Shown: one piece after another, positions 21,107 to 34,200 of the stretch
Position numbering within the stretch: position 1 is the stretch's first letter
Layout: each line of letters opens with the position of its first letter
Notes under the pieces: generated by a model
What the model saw: the letters and a program-made list of their open reading frames with translations, nothing else
What the model was told of the DNA's origin: nothing
Database searches by the model: none
Program-made: the position numbers and the translations under genes
Source of the DNA: Orychophragmus violaceus
Taxonomy: Eukaryota > Streptophyta > Magnoliopsida > Brassicales > Brassicaceae
Direction: 5' to 3'
Assembly (NCBI GenBank): GCA_030180135.1
Contig: CM058230.1
Location: 103,779,503-103,843,502 of the forward strand
Length of the DNA stretch: 64,000 nt

Positions 21107-22728
21107 TTGGGTATTTATGTCTTGAGTTGTTTTGATCTCATGGTGCTAATTCTGGTGAAGCCCAGAAAGGGCCCATTGGTTCGATTTCAGGTTTTCAAAA
21201 AGGAAGGGGAGTCTCTGCATGCGTTACTCAGCCGCATATGTGTGTTTGCTCTAAAAATCCTGAAAATCCTCTCGATGTCGACTCTCTCAAAAACGTCAAC
21301 ACCTCCCTGATGCTCCACTCATTCTCAGACTTCAAATCTCATAGCAGCGGCCTTTGAAACTGAACGCTGCCGAAATCAAGGTAACCGAACAACATCCATT
21401 CGATTTGACTCAACCCAACACTTCTCAGTCTTCTCGTCGCTCTGTTCAGCGATTGAGCGGTTCTCCTCCAGGCGACCATCGATTCTAGACGTCGTGGGAA
21501 CTCCCGCCTGAATCACTTCGACATGCAACATCATAAAATGAGTCTCATCGCTCCACCACTCCGGGGAAGAACCAGCACCACCCTCACCAGGGTCCGGTGA
21601 CTCGGAATCTGATGATGAAGAACTTGCAACACAGCATAAGCCACCGTACTGGGAGTTCGAAGAGCACACCGCAAATCGTCAAGTGTTCTCAGATCTCTTC
21701 TGCATGTATCCATAGATAGTCTGTCTGAATAAGCAACCTCTCAATTATCATCATTCCTCCAGTAATGCTAAGGAGCACTATGCTAACCTGAAGCCTTGAG
21801 ATTTCCTCGATCAGAAAATGCTCCAAATGGGAGATTCCAAGCTCAGTGAGGTAAGTCAGTTCATCGAGAAAACCGGGCTAATATATATTGTCATGCATGT
21901 GTCTTCATACTATCCTCGATTGGTTAAAGAATTTTTAGAAAATCTGTGTGATTCGGTAGAGCGAAATGGGTCTCGAGTTGTGTATGTCGAGGTGAGATGT
22001 ATGATTTCACTCATGAGCTCATAAATCGGATGCTATTTACCTCCGACACAACTCGTCCAACAGACTGGGACAAAGAATATATCGATCAGGCAGTATCTGT
22101 ACTCACTGGTGGTAGACGTAAAAGATGGAAAGGGGTTCAATCCAAGCAGTTGCTACCTAAATATCAAGTTCTCTACAAGATATGTTGTTCAAACTAGATT
22201 CCAAGTTCTAACACGACGACCCTAGTAAGAGAAAAACTCTGATTCTTGTGCATGTTGCATCAGGGAAAGCCGTTTAACTACGAGCGCTTAGTGTTCGATC
22301 AAATAATGGATATGGCCGATTCTCCGCAAGCGGACAGAAATATTATCTTCCCTAATCTGATTTTTCAGATCATCTATTTTCAGAGGGATGTAAATGTGAA
22401 GTCGGTAGATGGTGCTCCTATTGGTTATCTGCGCACTGTCACTCTTGACCCTAAAGCTGGTCGTGGCTCAGATAACGAGGAAGATGCTCAGGCACCAGAT
22501 CTTTAAGGAAATGTTGATCGAGATCTTAAGAGCTTACGCACCATTAAAATTCGTATGGCCAGTAAGACAGCCCTATCTTGGTAATATCCTTTTTATAACA
22601 ATTCTTGCTAAGTGTGTCTGTTTTTGTCGAATGTGATTACTAATTCAGGGGAAGAGTATCCAGGATATTCTAGGAATCGTGGAAACCCATCAAGAGAATA
22701 TGATGGTGATGACAACGACGAAGATTGA
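21107..22728 (+). pseudogene. Extra 3' ORF of X (plant-transposon-protein domain, env position), spliced
   Basis: Coding resumes downstream of pol, as in SIRE/Endovir elements. A Pro/Ser/Glu-rich N-terminal part (about 21250-21710; PAPPSPGSGDSESDDEE, WEFEEHTANRQVFSDLF) leads to a globular domain at about 21790-22400: YYPRLVKEFLENL, YDFTHELINRMLF, LLPKYQVLYKICCSN, TTTLVREK, GKPFNYERLVFDQI, NIIFPNLIFQII. It resembles the 'putative plant transposon protein' domain (PF20167-like). A frameshift near 21990, TAG at 22195, TGA near 22240 and a shift near 22500 break it. A 68-bp intron, 22581-22648 (GTAATATCC ... TAATTCAG), joins CTTG to GGGAAGAG in frame, and the protein ends DGDDNDED at 22728. Function unknown. 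Confidence 0.6.
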
Positions 22729-23026
22729 GCCCTGAGTGGGATGATTAATGCCATACTTACTACTTTGGTTCTAGGCTGGCTGTACTGTTTGAATCTTAAG
22801 CGTGTCTATTGTCTGCTTAACTTTTACTTAGACTATGTGTTTCTCGTTAATGTGAACCTTGCTTCAGGCCTTTATGCTGTTTAACGATATGTTTTTTCTT
22901 ATCTTAGTATGGTTTGGTCTAACAATACGACGTGACATTGATGCGTTTACTAGTCATGTATCTAGCTTGAGTGACCGTGTGAAACATGTTGAATTTATTC
23001 TCATATTTAGACAAAAAAGGGGAGAT
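22729..23026 (+). other. 3' end of X int1 with polypurine tract
   Basis: Non-coding, ending with AAAAAAGGGGAGAT (23013-23026) immediately before LTR2, the polypurine tract that primes plus-strand DNA. Confidence 0.75.
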
Positions 23027-23532
23027 TGAAAGCTCAAAGAGCCTGAGCCGGTATGCGTGTGACACAAGTGATGACGAGTATGACACAAAGGACATGACGT
23101 GGAATACAAGTCAGCAGCTTATAGCGTGGACCTCAATCAAGGAAACAAAATATATGGAAAAGATCTTCAAATATGGAAGGAAGATCTTTTAAGGCGAAAG
23201 ATACACAAGGTTCAAGAGTATATAAGGAAAAAGACCTAGAAGAGTTATTTGGCCGTCTTTGAGAGAAAATGTGTCTTGCGTGAAGCACAAGTCGGTGGTA
23301 GGGTTCTTGGTATTTGGTGAGTGAATCAAAGAGTGAATTGCAACTGTTGTTGCACGGTAAGATTGGGTAGATTAGAAATTGGTCAGTCTCGATTCACTGC
23401 TGTGAAGTCATGTAAAACTGATTGAATAAGATTCTTGTAATTTTTTCATGTGATTCTTAATAAAGTTCTTTAAGTTCTTTCATACTAGGTGTTCTTTTTC
23501 TTTTCATTTGGTATCAGAGCGGACAACCTTTG
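23027..23532 (+). repeat. LTR2 of composite X plus start of int2
   Basis: LTR2 is 23027-23505 (479 bp, TGAAAGCTCAAAGAGCC to TTCTTTTCA). It is followed not by host DNA but by a second PBS (23509-23520) and the leader GGACAACCTTTG. The leader is cut at 23532 by element Y and resumes at 38442. LTR2 therefore serves as 3' LTR of int1 and 5' LTR of int2. Confidence 0.85.
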
Positions 23533-24182
23533 TGTTGGGATTGTGTCCTGAAATCACACTTGTACTCACTCCTGATGATAGTTGTGAGTCGAGATCAGAC
23601 ATTCGTATAATACTGGGCGGTTGCAATGTTTTGCTAGAAGCCTCTTGCAATCTGTAAGCTGTAGACTTACTGGCAGTATTATATGATCCTATAGGGTTAC
23701 ACACCTAAGCAAACTGGAAGCGTAAAATATGGGAATGATCATTATGGTAATGATCACATTGATGTGTATTGGATACACATTAATATTGAGTTTATAGTGG
23801 TGTGTCGATCGACACAGTATGTGTGTCGGTCGACACATATCGGGTTTCGAAACTGATGTTTCGATTTTATGACTTAAATGAATTGGTATTAACCAATGCT
23901 CGGTTTTAGTCATTCCAGGTCAATATAAGGCTTATAGTTTCGACCTGAAACCCTAGCCGTTCACTTTTTCTTAACAGAGAAAGTAGAAACACCAGAAACT
24001 CAGAAATCCCAAGATGGCACTAGCATCCCGGCTTTCCAGGTTTGTGTGCGTGTGTATCTGGTAGAGGCGAAGCATCTGAGTCGCTACTGATCTCGTTTCA
24101 CCAATCATTCCGCTGCCAGTACAAGGTAAGAACGAGGTTAGTGATTCAATATAACGAACCCTAGATCCTAGGCTTTCCAACA
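23533..24182 (+). repeat. 5' LTR of Y
   Basis: 650 bp, TGTTGGGATTGTGTCC to GGCTTTCCAACA. It contains one paired palindrome (centres about 23808 and 23829) in the U3 part. It is followed by GTGGTATCAGAGC. Confidence 0.9.
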
Positions 24183-25365
24183 GTGGTATCAGAGCTATTA
24201 GGGTTTAATCTATTGATTCTGAGGCATTTAAATGGAATACTGATGAATTTGATTAGTTTAATGCATGTTAAATCGTGTTTTAATGAGTTTAATCTCGGAT
24301 TAAGATTCTGCTAAAAAAACGGTGAACTGCTGTTTTCGCACTGTGTCGATCGACACTAAGCTTGTGTCAGTCGACTCGCCGCAAAACGTTTTGTTTGAAT
24401 TTTAGGGTTTCGATCAGTGATCGAATATCCGTATCCCTACTGTGTCGCTCGATACACTGGGTGTGTCGGTCGACACAGTCTTTGCGAAAGGATAGATCGG
24501 TTCAATTGGATTGAACCGGTTATCTCTCCTGGTTAAGTTAATTAACCAATTTGGTTCTGGTTGGGTAATGTTGATCGACACAGTGTTGTGTGGCGATCGA
24601 CATGGACCATTAAACCGGACCGGTTCAATTAGATTGAATCGGTTAAGGAAATTCGATCCGGTTTGACCGGCTAGCGAAGTTCGGTTTAAATTGGGTTGTG
24701 TCGACCGACGCCAGTGGTTGGTATCGATCGACACACCAATCGCAGACTTGATGGTTGGACCTCAAATTTGCAAATACTGGACCAAATTTACTCCTAAAGT
24801 TATAAATTAACCTAAACTTAATAAACCTTTATGTTAATAACTTCTTGGATGTATATTGGATATGCATCAAGATTAAATAGTTCTTTTCTTCAACTAAATA
24901 TCAAGTGATCTTGATGTCTTGCCCGATCTTGTCTACTGTCAAGACTCGTTTCGTTGTTGGATAGCCTTGGAGTCCTTAGTATCCACGACTACATGAGTAA
25001 GGCAGGTGATCATTGATAGACTTGCAGTGTGACTGTCAATGATCACGAGACTGAAGAGATTGGTTGACTTGACTGGGCTATCAGAAGTTCTGGGCCCAGA
25101 GACATCAGAGTGGATAAGACATGGATTGTCTTATCTGTGACCAAGAGTTGTACTGTGTACAATAAGCAATGATTTGCTTACCTAGCTAACTAAAGTTTGG
25201 GTGATGGCGAGTCGCCCACTCAATTTTGGTGAGCTGAGGATCTTAGTTCATTGTATTCATCTGAGGAAACATAGTTTTTGAATACAATGCGAGTTTTCTT
25301 ATTAGATAAGAATTCTCATTTCTTGAGCATTATAACTAAAACCTCTACCTCTTTTAATTACAGCT
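24183..25365 (+). promoter_or_regulatory. PBS and leader of Y with palindrome array
   Basis: The PBS TGGTATCAGAGC is at 24184-24195. The leader then holds four paired or partial copies of the TGTCG(A/G)(T/C)CGACA element (24345-24374, 24444-24473, about 24570-24604, about 24698-24733), with AACCGGTT/GGTTCAATT words between them. It ends in spacer up to the gag ATG at 25366. No upstream gene. Confidence 0.7.
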
Positions 25366-28300
25366 ATGTCTGTCTCAACTCACATCAACACTTTCTCACT
25401 AAGATCCGTCCTTGAGAAGGACAAGCTTAATGTATGAAATTTCTTGGAATGGTATCGGAACCTGAAAATAGTTCTCAGGCAGGAGAACAAGGAATATGTC
25501 CTTACAAGAGTTCTCCCCGAGAGGCCACGTTCCAATGCCACGCAGACAGATAAGAATCCTTGGGATAAGCATTCAGCTGATGTTAAAGACGTTAATTGTC
25601 TAATGCTGGTGACTATGAACTCTGAGCTGCAGAAGCAATATGAGAACGTGATGTCACCGATTGAGATGATTAACAGCCTGAAAGCTTTGTTTCAGGAGCA
25701 AGCTCGCACAGAGAGATACCAGACGGTTAAATCTCTCATGGATTGCAAGCTGGCTAAGGACAGTCCAGTAAGTCCTCATGTCCTTAAAATGATGGGTTAC
25801 ATTGATAACCTGGGGAAACTGGACTATGCCATTAGCCAGGAGCTAGCCACTGACATGATTCTGCAGTCTTTGCCGTCGTGTTTTGATCAGTTCATCATCA
25901 ACTACAACATGCAAAACATGACTAAGACATTGACTGAGTTGCACGGCATGCTGAAGACAGCAGAGCCGAATCTCAAGAAGGCGACTCCTAATGTACTGAT
26001 GGTACAAGGGGGTAAAAGGTTTAAGAAACCTAGTAAGGATAAGGGAAAAGCTAAAGCTGTCCAGACTGAGAGTCAAGACAAGACCAAGCCCAAGCCCAAA
26101 TCCGGGCCTTCTCCTGAGGACAAATGCAACTACTGCAAGCAGCTAGGGCATTGGAAGAGAGACTGCAAGAAGTTCATGGAAGATTACAAGAAGCTGAAGA
26201 AGACGTATGATGTGTCTGACTCAGGTATTTATGTTATCGAACTTAATGTTATGTCTTCTAGTTCTACTTCGTGGGTATTGGATACCGGCTGCGGTGCTCA
26301 TATTTGTACTAATATGCAGGCACTAAGAAACAGTAGAACGCTGAAGAAAGGACAAGTGGAGCTACGGGTCGGGATTGGAGCTAAGGTTGCTGCACTGGCC
26401 GTAGGCACTTATGATTTGTCTTTACTTTCTGGCATGGTTTTAGAATTGAATAATTTCTACTTTGTACCTGCGATTAGCAGAAACATAATTTCAGTTTCCG
26501 TTTTGGATTTGGAAGGTTTTGATTTTGCTGTTAAGAATAAAGTTTGTTCTTTTAATCGTGATGGTACGTTTTATGGTAGCGCCCCATTAGATAATGGGTT
26601 ATATGTCTTAAACCAAGAAATGCATGTCTTTAACATAAATACAAAGCGGTTTAAGTCAAATGACAAAACCCGACTTTCTTATGGCATTGCCGTTTGGGCC
26701 ATATCAATGAGAAACGCATTCAGAGACTCCATCGAAATGGGCTTCTGGGCTCATTTGATTTTGAATCATGTGAGAAATGCGAATCTTGCTTGATGGGCAA
26801 AATGGCTAGGGCCCCTTTCAACAAACCGAATGAAAGGGCCGGTGACTTATTGGGTCTTATTCATACTGATGTATGTGGGCCGATGAGCACGGTTGCCAGA
26901 GGAAACCACAAGTACTTCATTACCTTTACTGATGACTTCAGCAGGTATGGCTACGTCTATTTGATGAGACACAAGTCAGAATCCTTTGATAGATTCAAGG
27001 ATTTCAAGGATGAAGTACAGAACCAACTTGGCAAAAGTATCAAAGTTCTGCGGTCGGATCGCAGAGGAGAATACTTGAGTCAAGAGTTCAGTGACTATCT
27101 GAGCGAGTGTGGAATTGTTTCACAACTCACTCCTCCTGGAACACCCCAATGGAATGGAGTGTCATAGAGGAGGAATCGAACCTTATTGGATATGGTTCGG
27201 TCTATGATGAGTCATTCAGATCTTCCATTATCCTTTTGGGGATACGCTCTAGAAACGTCTGCGTTTACACTAAATAGGGTGCAATCTAAATCAGTGGAAA
27301 AGACACCACATGAATTGTGGACTGGGAATATTCCAAGTCTGTCTTTCCTGAAGATTTTGGGTTGTGAGGCTTATGTCAAACGTTTAATCTCTGACAAGCT
27401 CGCACCCAAATCAGATAAATGTTACTTCGTTGGTTATCCTAGGGAAACCAAGGCATACTACTTTTACAACCGATCTGAGAACAAAGTTTTTGTTGCTCGG
27501 GACTGTTCTTTTCTTGAGAGGGAGTTTCTTTCTAAGAAAAACAGTGGGAGTAAAGTACATCTCGAAGAAATTCAAGATGCACAGGAGACTGCTCAACCTG
27601 CTGAGGAAGAGCAGCAGTTGGATCCACAAAGTTCTATGGAGCCCACACCTGTGGAGCCTGAAGTTCGCAGATCCGGAAGGATCCGTCACGAACCCGAGAG
27701 ATATTATGGATTTCTCGTGACTAATTGCAATGATCTGATGTTCATTGAAAGTGACGAACCGGCGACCTTCGCGGAAGCAATGATGGGCCCGGACTCCGAA
27801 AAGTGGCTTGGAGCCTCTAGATCCGAAATGGGATCCATGTCAGAAAACCAAGTATGGTCCTTGGTTGATTTACCTAATGGTGCAAAAGCCATTGAGTGTA
27901 AATGGATCTTCAAGAAGAAGATTGACGTGGATGGCAATGTCCAAATTTATAAAGCTAGGTTGGTGGCTAAAGGTTTCAAACAGATTCATGGTATTGACTA
28001 TGATGAAACCTATTCCCCAGTCGCTATGCTTAAATCCATTCGGATTCTTCTAGCAACTGCCGCTTATTATGATTATGAGATTTGGCAGATGGATGTCAAA
28101 ACCGCCTTCCTGAATGGAATTTTGGAAGAGGATGTGTAAATGACACAAACTGAGGGTTTTGTAGATCCTAAAAATGCTTGGAAGGTATGCAAACTTCATA
28201 AATCCATTTATGGATTGAAGCAAGCATCACGGAGTTGGAATCTTTGTTTTGATGAAGCAGTAAAACAAATTGGTTTCATCAAGAACGAAGAAGAACCATG

Positions 28301-29330
28301 TGTATACAAGAAGACTAGTGGGAGCGGAATTGCGTTTCTTGTACTGTATGTCGATGACATACTTCTTCTCGGTAATGACGTTCTGTTGCTTCAGTCTGTT
28401 AAGACTTGGCTCGGAAGTTGTTTTTCCATGAAAGACATGGGAGAAGCCGCGTATATCCTTGAAATCAGAATCTACAGAGATAGAGCGAACAGGCTGATTG
28501 GATTGTGTCAGGACACTTATATTGATAAGGTGTTGCACAGATTCAAGATGCATGATTCCAAGAAGGGCTTCATACCGATGTCTCATGGCATTAGTCTCAG
28601 CAAGAAGCAGTGTCCGGCGACACATGCTGAGCGAGAACACATGGATAGGATTCTTTATGCTTCTGCAATAGGATCTATCATGTATGCCATGCTCTGCACT
28701 CGTCCAGATGTAGCTTACGCGTTAAGCATGACGAGTAGATACCAATCTGATCCAGGTGAAGATCACTGGACGGCTGTCAAGAATATTCTCAAATATTTGA
28801 GACATACCAAAGATAAGTTCTTGGTATATGGAGGAAGTGAAGAGCTTTTAGTGAATGGATTCACTGATGCGAGTTTTCAGACGGACAAAGACGATTTCCG
28901 ATCAAAGTCTGGATATGTCTTCTGTCTAAATGGCGGTGCAGTGAGCTGGAAGAGCTCTAAGCAGAATACCGTAGCTGATTCCACGACGGAAGCTGAATAT
29001 GTTGCTGCTTCAGAAGCGGCAAAGGAAGCTGTTTGGATCAAGAAGTTCATGACTGAACTTGGTGTGGTTCGTAGTATCTTGGAGCCAGTGGCTTTGTTTT
29101 GTGACAACAATGGAGCCATTGCTCAGGCGAAAGAACCCAGGTCACACCAGAAGTCCAAACACATAGAGAGGAAATATTACCTGATTCATGATATCGTCAA
29201 TAGAGGAGAAGTAAAGATCAGCCGAGTTCCGACAGACGAGAATGTCGTTGATCCTCTGACTAAACCACTCCCAAGGCCTAAGCATGAGTGGCACACTATT
29301 GCTGTAGGCATTAGAGATCTTAAGATGTAA
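25366..29330 (+). pseudogene. gag-pol polyprotein of Copia Y, four lesions
   Basis: The frame begins at ATG 25366. Domains in order are capsid-type gag, zinc knuckle CNYCKQLGHWKRDC, protease VLDTGCGAHIC, GAG-pre-integrase, integrase (HTDVCGPM; RSDRRGEYLSQ), RT (YVDDILLLGND, about 28345) and RNase H (TDASFQTDKDDF; STTEAEYVAAS; LFCDNNGAIA), ending PRPKHEWHTIAVGIRDLKM. Lesions: TGA at 25435-25437 soon after the start, a frameshift near 26680 in GAG-pre-integrase, TAG at 27165-27167 exactly at the codon for the integrase catalytic Glu, and TAA at 28137-28139 in RT. The Gly after the second catalytic Asp is Arg. Compared with Z, length and domain order are otherwise complete. Confidence 0.9.
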
Positions 29331-29727
29331 TCTTGATTCTAGTGGGAGTTATTATGGTTTTATTTCAGTTATATTAAGATGTTCTTGTAAACATATATTT
29401 GGATATGTTTAATGAAATTTGATTTCAGCATTATTTATTGTGATCTAAATAATGGTCACAAAATAAGTTTATGCCATATTATAGGTCGTCAAGTTGAGGA
29501 CTTGATCATGAAACCCTATAAGTTATAGATGTCATAAATTATGATATGTCCCTAGTCGAGGTTGTCAATGTGGGACACTGACAACCGCGAGAGACTAGCT
29601 TGTGAGGTGACTGTTGACTAAGTTTCATGGAGTCAGTGATATGAGTATCACATTCAGTCACATAGATATATGTTGATGAACATATGATCGGACATGACCC
29701 GCTAATGAGAAGTCTCCAAGATAGTTA
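29331..29727 (+). other. 3' UTR of Y, left of the Z insertion
   Basis: Non-coding 3' region. It continues at 37378-37805 beyond Z; the corresponding UTR in W (minus strand, 47511-48341) confirms the original continuity. TSD AGTTA occupies 29723-29727. Confidence 0.75.
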
Positions 29728-30363
29728 TGTTGGATTGTTTAGTGTTTGTCCTGGTTTAATTCTTTCAGATTAAACTCTACTAAACAGATTGGATCTAGGT
29801 TCTCTTGCAGAAACATAAAGAGATCTCACCTAATACCTTGTTTATGCAGCGGATTAGAGAGGTATTGTCAGAGATCAGCAGAACCGCCAAGGGACAGCTC
29901 CTCCAGAGGTTCACACACGCACACTAACAGGAGAGAGGCTGCTAGACCAGCTGAGAGAAGTCGCAGAGAGAGAGAGAGGAGGCGCAGAGAGTTGGGGAGA
30001 AAAGAGAGCTAGGTCAAGTTTTAATCATAAAACCCTTGTCTAGTTCTGTTGGGCTTTTGGGCCCAATTCCCAGTGTGATTAAATACCTTAGATTTAATCA
30101 GGCCCTTTAATCTCTCTAAGTATAGTAAATGCCTAGCACTTTTACCGTACTTCTGCTGAACCGTTCCCTCATAGTTTCCTGTTAGCTTAGGCGTGTGACC
30201 CATATGGGATCATATAATAAAGGCAATAAATCCAAGACTTATAGATCATGAGCGGACTCTAGCAAGCCATCATGACCCCCAGTATTATATGACTTATGTC
30301 TGATCATTGACATACTCTTACTTTCTAGAGACAGTACAGAGATTACTGGACATAATTCCAACA
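29728..30363 (-). repeat. 3' LTR of Z
   Basis: 636 bp, on the plus strand TGTTGGATTG to AATTCCAACA. It carries a purine-rich GAGAGAGAGAGG stretch near 29970. The next bases, ATCTCCCACTTG (30364-30375), are the complement of the polypurine tract. Confidence 0.92.
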
Positions 30364-31214
30364 ATCTCCCACTTGTACTGGAATCTCTGTATTCATATTC
30401 CTTTTTTCTCAATATCTCGATTAGTCATAAGGCAAGATGAGTGTCATCCTTATAAAGCCTAATCATGTTCATCGGACTCTGATTTGATACTGACAATCCA
30501 AACGACTCGGGACAGTCCGTTTGAGCATGGCCATGCATTTTCCAGTATTCAAATCTCCGATTGGCCTAGAGATATTCACTCCATTTATATTGGAGGGACA
30601 AATCCCGTCTTGTTCCATCACCGTAAACTACTCATTTCATAATACACCCAAACAAGGTCCTTATAACTATCGCTTAACGACAGCGTTAGACAATGATCAA
30701 AGCGCATCAGTTGATGTGCAGTCACATGCATGCGAACTCAGGTCTAAGGACTATACTCTATAGTCGTAGTAAGAATCTCTTATGACACAGATATAAATAT
30801 CCTGAAGAGTTCTTATAAGCGGGTCATGTCCGGTCGTATGTACCCCAACATACACCTATGTACTGACTTTGATGCCGTGCATCTATGACATCCTGAGACT
30901 TTGTCATAAGTCACATACCAATCTAGTCTCACGCGGTTGTTGGTGTTCCAATTTCAACAACCTTCGACTAGGGACAGGATGATATAAGCCATCTATCAAA
31001 CATAGGGTCTCATGATCAAGCTAAATGACTTCGATGACTCAAGATCAAGTCACTTACTTCGATGACCTATATGATGGTTTATATCATTTTGGAACGATTA
31101 TTTCATCACAGTTAAAATAATCTTGAAATAATAATTTTATTAAACATCATAAAATGTTTTACAAGAACATATCAATAACTAAATAAAGCCCTCAAACTCC
31201 CACTCAAATTTAGA
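30364..31214 (-). other. 3' UTR of Z with polypurine tract
   Basis: Non-coding region between the gag-pol stop and the 3' LTR. It is related by sequence to the 3' UTRs of Y and W, for example the GGTCATGTCCGGTCGTATG-like block at 30825, so the three Copia elements share ancestry beyond the coding region. Confidence 0.7.
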
Positions 31215-34200
31215 TTACATTTCAATGTCTCTAATGCCTACAGCTTCAGTCAGATACTCGAGCTTAGGCCTTGGGAGTGGCTTTGTCAATGGATCAGCGA
31301 CATTATCATCTGTCGGAACTCGGCTGATCTTGACTTCCTTTCTATTAATGATATCACATATCAAGTGAAATCTTCTTAGTATATGCTTGGATTTCTGGTG
31401 TGATCTTGGTTCCTTTGCCTGAGCTATAGCACCATTGTTATCACAAAACAGTGCCAGAGGCTCAGCTGCATTCGGTATCACACCTAGTTCAATAATGAAC
31501 TTTCGTATCCAAACAGCTTCCTTCGCTGCTTCTGAGGCGGCGACATATTCAGCTTCTGTAGTGGAATCAGCAACGGTGTCTTGCTTGGAGCTTCTCCAAC
31601 TGATTGCACCGCCATTCAGACAAAAGATATAACCGGACTGTGACCGGAAATCATCTTGGTCTGTCTGGAAACTTGCGTCCGTGAATCCACTGACTTCAAG
31701 CACATTACTTCCGCCGTACACCAAGAACTTATCCTTAGTATGTCTTAGATACTTCAGGATATTCTTGACGGCAATCCAGTGGTTTTCACCTGGATTTGAC
31801 TGGTATCTACTCGTCATGCTCAATGCATAAGCAACATCAGGACGAGTAAATATCATGGCATACATGATAGATCCTATTGCAGATGCATAAGGAATATTCT
31901 TCATGCGCTCAAGCTCAGCAGCCGTCGTAGGGCTCTGCTTCTTGCTTAGCGTTGTGCCATGTACCATTGGTGTGAAGCCCTTCTTAGAATCTGCCATGCT
32001 GAATCTATGCAGGACTTTGTCAATGTATGAGTCTTGACACAAGCCTATCAGCCTTTTAGATCTATCCCGGTAGATCCGGATTCCAAGAACGTATGCGGCT
32101 TCACCCATGTCTTTCATGGAAAAACAACTTCCAAGCCAGTCCTTTACCGACCGCAGCATTGGTACGTCGTTTCCGAGAAGCAGTATGTCATCGACATACA
32201 GAATAAGAAATACTATCTTGCTCCCACTAGTCTTCTTATACACGCATTGTTCTTCTTCTTTTCTGATGAAGTCAAATTGCTTGATCGCTTCATCAAAACG
32301 AAGATTCCAGCTCCTCAATGCTTGCTTCAATCCATAAATGGATTTATGAAGCTTGCATACTTTCTCAGCATTCTTTGGATCTATGTAACCATCAGGTTGT
32401 GTCATATACACATCCTCTTCCAGAATTCCATTCAGGAAGGCGGTTTTCACGTCCATATGCCAAATTTCATAATCATGAAAAGCTGCAGTTGCTAGTAGAA
32501 TCCGAATAGATTTCATCATAGCCACTGGGGAATAGGTTTCATCATAATCCACACCGTGAACTTGCCTGAAACCTTTTGCCACCAACCTGGCTTTATAAAT
32601 CTGGACATTTCCATCCACGTCAATCTTCTTCTTGAAGATCCATTTACACTCGATGGCTTTTACACCAGCGGGTAAGTCAACCAACGAAAACACTTGGTTG
32701 ATCGTCATGGAGTCCATTTCGGAATCAGTGGCCTTACGCCACTTAGAGGAATCTGGGCGCATCATGGCTTGATTGAAGTTCGATGGTTCATCACCATCAA
32801 TGATCAGAAGATCATGACAGTTAGTCACGAGGAATCCTTGATATCTCTCGGGTTCGTGACGGATCCTCCCGGATCTTCGAACTTCAGGTACTACAGGTTC
32901 AGGCTCTACAATTTCGTGTAGGTCCTCCTGCTGCTCTTCCTCATTAGGTTGAGCAGTATCCTGTTCATCTTGAATTTCTTCAAGCAGTACCTTACTCCCA
33001 CTGTTTTTCTTAGAGAGAAACTCCCTCTCAAGAAAATTACAATCCCGGGCAACAAAAATCTTGTTCTCGGAACGTAGGTAGAAGTAATAAGCCTTGGTCT
33101 CCTTCGGATAACCAATGAAGTAGCATTTATCAGACTTTGGTGTAAGCTTGTCAGAGATCAATCTCTTGACATAGGCTTCACAACCCCAAATTCTAAGATA
33201 AGACAGCACTGGAGCTTCCCCAATCCATAATTCATATGGTGTCTTAGCTACTGCTTTTGATGGCGCTCTATTTAGAGTGAACACTGCTGTTAGCAGAGCA
33301 TATCCCCAAAGGGATATTGGAAGGTCTGTGTGACTCATCATAGACCGAACCATATCCAATAAGGTCCGATTCCTCCTCTCAGACACACCATTCCATTGAG
33401 GTGTTCCAGGAGGAGTGAGTTGGGAAACTATCCCACACTCTCTCAGATGATCACTGAACTCTTGGCTCAAGTATTCTCCTCCTCGGTCAGACCGAAGAGC
33501 TTTAATGCTTTTGCCAAGTTGGTTATGTACTTCATTTTGGAACTCTCTGAATCTCTCAAACGACTCAGACTTATGTTTCATTAAATAAACATATCCATAC
33601 CTACTGAAATCATCAGTGAAGGTAATGAAGTACTGATAGTTTCCTCTTGCATTTGTGGACATTGGGCCACACACATCAGTGTGTATCATGCCCAATAAGT
33701 CACTGGCCCTCTCGTTGGGTTTATTAAAGGGGGCCCGCGTCATTTTGCCCATCAGGCAGGATTCGCATTTCTCACATGACTCAAAGTCAAATGAGCCAAG
33801 AAGTCCATTCGAATGGAGCCTCTTAATGCGTTTCTCACTGATGTGCCCTAAACGACAATGCCATAGAAACGTTCGGTTCTCCTCATTAGGTTTGAACCGT
33901 TTGGTATTAATGTTATAAATTGGCGCGGATTGATCAAGTATGTAAAGCCCATTCGTAAGAGGGGCACAACCATAGAACAAATTGTTGCGATTGAAGGAAC
34001 ATAATTTATTCTTAACTGAAAAATCATAACCTTCCAAATCCAACAATGAAATTGAAATAATATTTCTGCTTATCGCAGGTACAAAATAACAATTATTGAG
34101 TTCTAAAACCAATCCCGAAGGTAAAGACAACAAGTATGTGCCTACAGCTAGTGCAGGAACTTTCGCTCCATTCCCAACTCGTAGCTCCACTTGTCCTTGC

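Noticed and set aside
21376..21713. Two minus-strand frames of 60-97 residues
   Set aside because: They oppose the N-terminal part of the spliced 3' ORF of X, whose plus-strand reading is better supported.
29746..30012. 88-residue basic protein present twice (also 36755-37021)
   Set aside because: It lies entirely in the two LTRs of Z; the repeat is the LTR pair, and the basic tail is translated GAGAGA repeat.
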